This document shows positions 59,481 to 64,000 of a DNA stretch of 64,000 bases, one piece after another. The translations under genes were made by a program, and so were the position numbers. Below the pieces are notes generated by a model. That model was not told the origin of the DNA, searched no databases, and was given only the letters and a program-made list of their open reading frames with translations. How positions within the stretch are numbered: the stretch's first letter is position 1; every line of letters starts with the position of its first letter. Source of the stretch: Manihot esculenta (taxonomy: Eukaryota > Streptophyta > Magnoliopsida > Malpighiales > Euphorbiaceae). The stretch is taken from NCBI RefSeq assembly GCF_001659605.2, contig NC_035175.2:28553705-28617704 (forward strand), written 5' to 3'.

Positions 59481-60349
59481 TAAAATCCTATAAAATAAAG
59501 ATAATATTTTAATATAAATAATATTTTATTGTTATTAGAATTCTATTACTGTTAAAGGATATTTAAATAATTTAGGTTATTGAAACTTGAATTTAATATA
59601 TTTTAAAATTGATCTGCATCACTAATACTAAACTTACATATACCATTCAAGTATTAAAATTCTCACGGTACAATGAAATAAAGTTTTTCAAAAATATGGT
59701 TTCATGAGATATCTTATCTCATGATTTTTAAACTTTAATAAATTTTTATTATTTAAAAGAAATAAAAGGTTTTTGAAAGTAGTGGGTTAAAGTTTGAAAG
59801 TTTTTGGAGATTTTAAAAAAATTTCACCCTGCCAAACATTGATTCAAAGTTTTTGAACCTTGTTAAACCTACCAATATTTTACAAAATCTCCACCCAATA
59901 TTTTAAAAAATCTCCTCCCAAATAAAGGGTTAGTGTTAGTAAATTCATAGAAAAAATCTTAAGAATTTTTACTTTTTAGTCCTATGATATAAAAGAAATT
60001 CATTAATTGATAATTTAATTTTAAAAAATATATTACAATAATCCATAAGATTTAAAAAAAATATACTGATTAATTCTTTTATTAATTTTAACCGTTTAAT
60101 ATTAATAAAAAAATTTAAAATGCATTCAATATAAAATAATTAATTAATTAATAAACTTTTCAAAAATTTTAAAGACTTTTTAATATATTTTTTAAAATTG
60201 ATAAAACTAACATTAATAGGTTTTTTATAGTATATGAAGTAGATAATAGATGGTAAAAACATAATGAAAAATTCATTAGTAGAAATTTTAAAATTTAAAT
60301 ATATTTTATTATATTTCTCAAAACCAAAAAATTAATCAATGATGAGTAG
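59481..60349. other. AT-rich intergenic DNA with a MITE-like remnant
   Basis: Very AT-rich. A stretch at about 59950-60210 resembles the foldback repeats in the kinase intron (TTTTTACTTTTTAGTCC, AAATTCATTAATTGAT). No genes. Confidence 0.5.
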
Positions 60350-60800
60350 GGGTGAGCATTCGATCGGTTCGGTTAAAAACCGAACCGAACCGAATAAACC
60401 GAAAATCAAAATTTTAGTATTTATAAAAACCGAACCGAACTGATTTTTATCAGAAACCAAATCGAACCGAACCGGTCTGATTCGGTTCGATTCGGTTCGG
60501 TTTGATCGGTTTCGATTTTTAATAATTTTTTAACTTTTTACACTTTATTTTTAATATTTTAAAATTTAATTAAAATATTTTAATTTTAATATAATTTAAT
60601 TTCTCTGTATTATTGAAAAAACATATTATTATCACTAATCGGTTCGGTTCGATTTTTCCGGTTTTTTCTGATAAAATCGAACCGAAATAATCAAAATTTC
60701 TGAAATTAAAAATCAAACCGAACTGAAATATATAAAAAACCGAACTAAATTTTTAAATCAATTCGATTCGATCGATTTTTTCGGTTTGAACTAAATACTG
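60350..60800. repeat. CGGTT-rich dispersed repeat (possible MITE), copy 2
   Basis: Begins GGGGTGAGCATTCGATCGG. It is dense in AACCGAACCG and CGGTTCGGTT in both orientations, giving strong foldback potential, and ends near TTTTTTCGGTTTGAAC. Related to 14575-14780 in inverted orientation. Confidence 0.65.
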
Positions 60801-61179
60801 CGCACCCGAGTTAGTTTTGAGTTAGTTTCATACCATATTAAGTTTTCAATAATCTCATAATAAGGGAATCTTGCAATAATTATACCCATATAATTAAAAT
60901 AATCCCACACTGTATGCCATTATCATTGGACAGAATTAGGACCTTTACGTTATGACGTTTATTATCCCACTCTGCGGCTAAAATCCAAATACATGAATAT
61001 TTAAGCAAATTTCCCACACGCACCAACCTTTCTGGCTTCATGTTTTTAAAACTTTCTTCAACTTTCTATTCTCTATCTCTAATGCTTCTCTCAAAATAAA
61101 ATCTTGTCATAAAAGAATAAAGAAAAAGCATAGGAATAGCTGATCAAGAACAAGGAAAGAAACCCCACAAAGCATTATC
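60801..61179 (+). promoter_or_regulatory. Presumed kinase promoter and leader
   Basis: Non-repetitive sequence upstream of the kinase start. A TATTTAAG stretch near 60998-61005 could be a TATA element, and a CT-rich leader lies at 61050-61100. No specific operator recognised. Confidence 0.4.
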
Positions 61180-63513
61180 ATGTGGCTCTTTGGATTCTCC
61201 ACCAGAAATTTCTTGATAATTGTAGCTATAGTTGTCATTCTTGTGACCATAGTCTTAAGGTGGTTTTCCATCTACCTTGAGGGAGAGGTCCCCATGAGAA
61301 AATCCCAAAGAAAAGGTGAAAAACAGCAACAAGAAGTAAGGAAGTGTAGCCCTGGGATTATTAGGACATATGCATTAGAAGAGTTGAAGATGGCAACTAA
61401 GGATTTTAGAATTAGGATAGGAGTTGGAGCTACTTCTTTTGTTTATCTTGCAGAGCTTGGAGATGGGAAATTTGGAGCAGTGAAGAGAGTAATGGAGGAT
61501 AGAGGTGGAAGCAAGAAGATTTTCTTAGACGAAGTTTCTGTTTTGCTAAGGATTTCTCATCCTAACTTGGTAGGATTGATGGGTTTCTGCTTGGAGAAAG
61601 GTAATAGTAAATTTTCATCACTTGCATATGTCAATGAAAATTTATTTTTATCCTGAGGTGATCCTTTGCATTGAGGGATAGATTTTGTATAAATCTTTCA
61701 TTTTTTTCATAATAAAATGAAATGAAAATTCATAGATGGTTGAGTATTCCTCATTTATCAGAATTTCTCATTTTTAATACATGTAGAATTTTTTAAATTC
61801 TTCAATGTATAAACTTAAAGAAATTCAGTAATCTTTATTTCATATGTTTTATTAAATTCTATGAATTTTAAATTTCATCAATCCAAATATGTCCTAAAAA
61901 AATTTATAAAGATTTTTGAAAAAATTACTATTTAGACCCTATATTATGGAGAAACTCACTAATTGGTTTCTCGATTTTGAAAAATGCATTAAAACATCAT
62001 GATATTTTAAAAATTTACTAATTAGTTTTTCTATTATTTTTAACCGCTAAATATTATAAAAATGTCTAAAATACTCTTAATGCGGAGGGATTAATTAGTA
62101 AATTTTTTAAAAATATGAGAAATTAACTAATAAATTTTTCAAAACTGTAGAGACTAAATAATAAAATACTTAATGAAAAAAAATTAACAGAAGGACTAAC
62201 TAGTATACTTTTTAAAATATCAGGGACATTTTAACGCATTTTTCAAAATCGATGAACTAATTAGTGAGTTTCTCCACAGTATAGGCACGAAGTAGTAATT
62301 TTCTCAAGAATTTTTTTTGGCATATAAAATCATTTAGTTTTTTTATTTTTGTATTGTTTGAGAATTAATTTTGAACAAGATAGGAAAATTATTATACAGT
62401 CTCTATAGTATGAAAAATTTATTAATAAATCCCCTAATTTTAAAAAATATATTAAAATATTTTTAAAATCTACTGATTAATCCTTACCATTAGATTTGTA
62501 AGCTAATACTGTGATTTTTAACATTAAAAGGAGAGAAAAATTTTCCTCCTATAATTACTTCTTTTTATTAAATGAATAACTAAAATAGTTTATAGCATTT
62601 AGACTTTTTTTTACCATTAATAGTTAAAAAATTAATAGAATTACTAATTAGTAATTTTTTTTTAAAAATTCTATAATATTTTAATATATTTTTAAAATTA
62701 ATGAACTATAATTAATAAGTTTCTCTACAAAATATGGACTAAATAGTAATTTTTTTAAAAAATCAGTGAAAAATGATAAATTGAGAATAAAAAGGAAATA
62801 TAATTAATTAATGTGACTAAAAAGCATGAAAAATGAACTGTGCAGGAGAGCAACTTCTTCTTCTGGAGTATGTCCCAAACAAAAGCCTATTTGACAGGAT
62901 TCATACACACCATGGCCAATCTTCAGGAATATTATCATGGTCTAACCGCGTAAACATTGCCTTGGACATTGCAAGAGCCCTTGATTACCTTCACTCACAG
63001 GCTGATCCACCCATTATTCACAGAGACGTAAAGTCCTCAAACATTCTCTTAATTGACAATAATCATGCCAAATTGGCTGATTTTGGGCTATGCAAATTGG
63101 GATATGACAAGCCTGGCTCACAGTCACCCACCACTATCAAAGGCTCATTTGGGTATGTTGATACCAATTATCTTAAAACAGGACTTGTTTCACCAAAGAG
63201 TGATGTTTATAGCTATGGAGTTTTGTTGCTTGAGCTCATAACAGGATTGAAATCTATACAAGGATCTGTGACACTTGCTGAATGGACAGATGAATGCAGG
63301 ACAACTGATGATGTTGAGGTTTTGGCTAAGTTGTTGGATCCTAAACTTAATGGGAATGCTAATTTAGAGCAGCTAAAGGTTTTGATTGATATAGCTAACT
63401 TGGCTTTGTTAGATAATTCTGAAGAAAGACCAGAAATGAACTTTATTATAAATAGAATTTTATGTTGTATGGAAACACCTTCTCCATCCTTTTGCCTCTA
63501 TAAATTACACTAA
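61180..63513 (+). CDS. Membrane-anchored receptor-like Ser/Thr kinase, two exons, 362 residues
   Basis: Exon 1 61180-61600, intron 61601-62845 (GT...AG, 1245 bp), exon 2 62846-63513. The joined frame is open to the stop at 63511-63513. Residues 11-29 are a hydrophobic anchor with almost no extracellular part, then a basic juxtamembrane segment and a kinase domain from about residue 65. Kinase motifs: P-loop G-V-G-A-T-S-F-V (81-88), Lys 102 in G-A-V-K-R, Glu 118, H-R-D-V-K-S-S-N (Asp about 201), D-F-G (Asp about 219), G-S-F-G-Y-V-D-T-N-Y activation end, and S-D-V-Y-S-Y-G-V-L-L-L-E. It is an RD kinase and all catalytic residues are present, so it is probably active. It resembles plant RLKs and RLCKs without an ectodomain. 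Ligand and partner are unknown. The intron is filled with MITEs. Confidence 0.9.
61916..62312. mobile_element. Foldback MITE in kinase intron, copy 1
   Basis: About 395 bp with long terminal inverted repeats (roughly 100 bp or more). GAGAAACTCACTAATTGG near 61950 is mirrored by CTAATTAGTGAGTTTCTCC near 62260, and TTTTGAAAAATGCATTAAAA by TTTTAACGCATTTTTCAAAA. Non-coding. Confidence 0.75.
62385..62765. mobile_element. Foldback MITE in kinase intron, copy 2 (diverged)
   Basis: The same kind of ends as copy 1 but more decayed: AAAATTATTATACAGTC...TATAGTATGAAAAATTTATTAATAAATC on the left and TTAATAAGTTTCTCTACAAA...TAAATAGTAATTTTTT on the right, inverted to each other. Confidence 0.6.
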
Positions 63514-64000
63514 TTCTGAAGAAAGACCAGAAAGACCATTTGCCTCTATAAATTACACTAATTGCCAAAATGTCTATATATTTTTTTAGTTATTTTATTC
63601 CATTCTTTTTTATGTTTAATAGAAAAACCCTCTAATAAGCAAATAACCTTGATAATGTATATGGAATAATTTGACTGGGATTGTGAGATTTTCTCTCAAA
63701 AGCTTTACCAATAACGGAAAATAAAAAGATTTTTCTTGTACTTAGAAAATTAAAAATGATAATGGACTATTTAGAATTCGTCTTTGAAAATTAAAAATGA
63801 TAACTGACTATTTAAAATTCGTCAGGAGATTTAACCAATATCCCTTAACTAAAATGATATAAGAGAAAAAATAAATTAGAAGTTGAAAAATCTTATTGAA
63901 ACTCTTTAAACATTGAAAAAATAATTCTAAAAACCTAACATGCAAAATTATAAAAATATTTTATAAAATAATTAAAATGTAGAATTGATCCCTAGACGGT
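63514..64000. other. Kinase 3' flank with two short tandem duplications
   Basis: The end of the kinase ORF is partly repeated: GCCTCTATAAATTACACTAATT occurs at about 63493 and again at about 63542, and TCTGAAGAAAGACCAGAAA at 63419 and 63515. A second pair, AAAATTAAAAATGATAA plus GACTATTTA, lies at about 63747-63822. No further gene. Confidence 0.6.

Overview
The window is plant nuclear DNA, almost certainly a eudicot. It holds a GT77 arabinosyltransferase gene with plant-type introns, a receptor-like kinase, a NEK kinase fragment, a plant En/Spm (CACTA) element with TNP2 and Transposase_24 genes, chromovirus and Athila-like Ty3/gypsy elements, Ty1/copia elements and a TRIM. The genus cannot be fixed from sequence alone. 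Only two host genes are credible. One is the 5' part of an XEG113 orthologue on the minus strand (about 9.07-12.46 kb). The other is a complete two-exon membrane-anchored kinase on the plus strand (61.18-63.51 kb). About 80% of the rest is transposable-element DNA.

Layout. 1-4.57 kb: decayed Ty1/copia element on the minus strand, carrying a 301-bp TRIM with its own target duplication. 4.7-7.7 kb: two further decayed copia fragments on the plus strand, ending in a 204-bp LTR. 7.7-14.9 kb: XEG113 5' exons (with a solo copia LTR in intron 4) and AT-rich spacer. 14.9-17.3 kb: a perfect solo gypsy LTR flanked by ATTAC. 17.8-45.2 kb: a five-level nested stack. An old gypsy chromovirus contains a copia element (20,447-45,134, TSD ACAGG). 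That copia contains gypsy 1 (21,608-42,015, TSD CCGGC), which contains gypsy 2 (22,323-32,808, TSD GCCCG), which contains a solo LTR of another family (25,942-27,496, TSD TTAGC). 45.1-47.3 kb: rearranged LTR pieces and a decayed Athila-like gag/protease. 47.3-57.2 kb: a complete 9,879-bp CACTA transposon (TSD ATA). 57.2-59.5 kb: Athila-like 3' remainder and LTR. 59.5-61.2 kb: AT-rich DNA with a CGGTT-rich repeat. 61.2-63.5 kb: kinase gene with foldback MITEs in its intron.

How the parts work together. Gypsy 1 is a nearly intact Tekay-type chromovirus, with gag, protease, RT, RNase H, integrase and a chromodomain-like tail; one frameshift near the gag N-terminus is visible. Gypsy 2 keeps intact LTRs, PBS, PPT and a gag ORF but has lost usable pol, so it looks like a gag-only passenger that was mobilised in trans. 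By eye the LTR pairs differ at about 1.5% (copia), 0.4% (gypsy 1) and 0.3% (gypsy 2), which agrees with the nesting order. The CACTA element has two spliced genes of the transposase/TNPA type, and between its left end and the transposase it carries eight exons of a NEK-family kinase gene in reverse orientation. The most unusual sequence feature is the clustering of a 13-bp CG/CHG-rich palindrome (TTCGGCGGCCGAA) at two fixed places in every full-length chromovirus LTR, one of them just upstream of the LTR TATA box.
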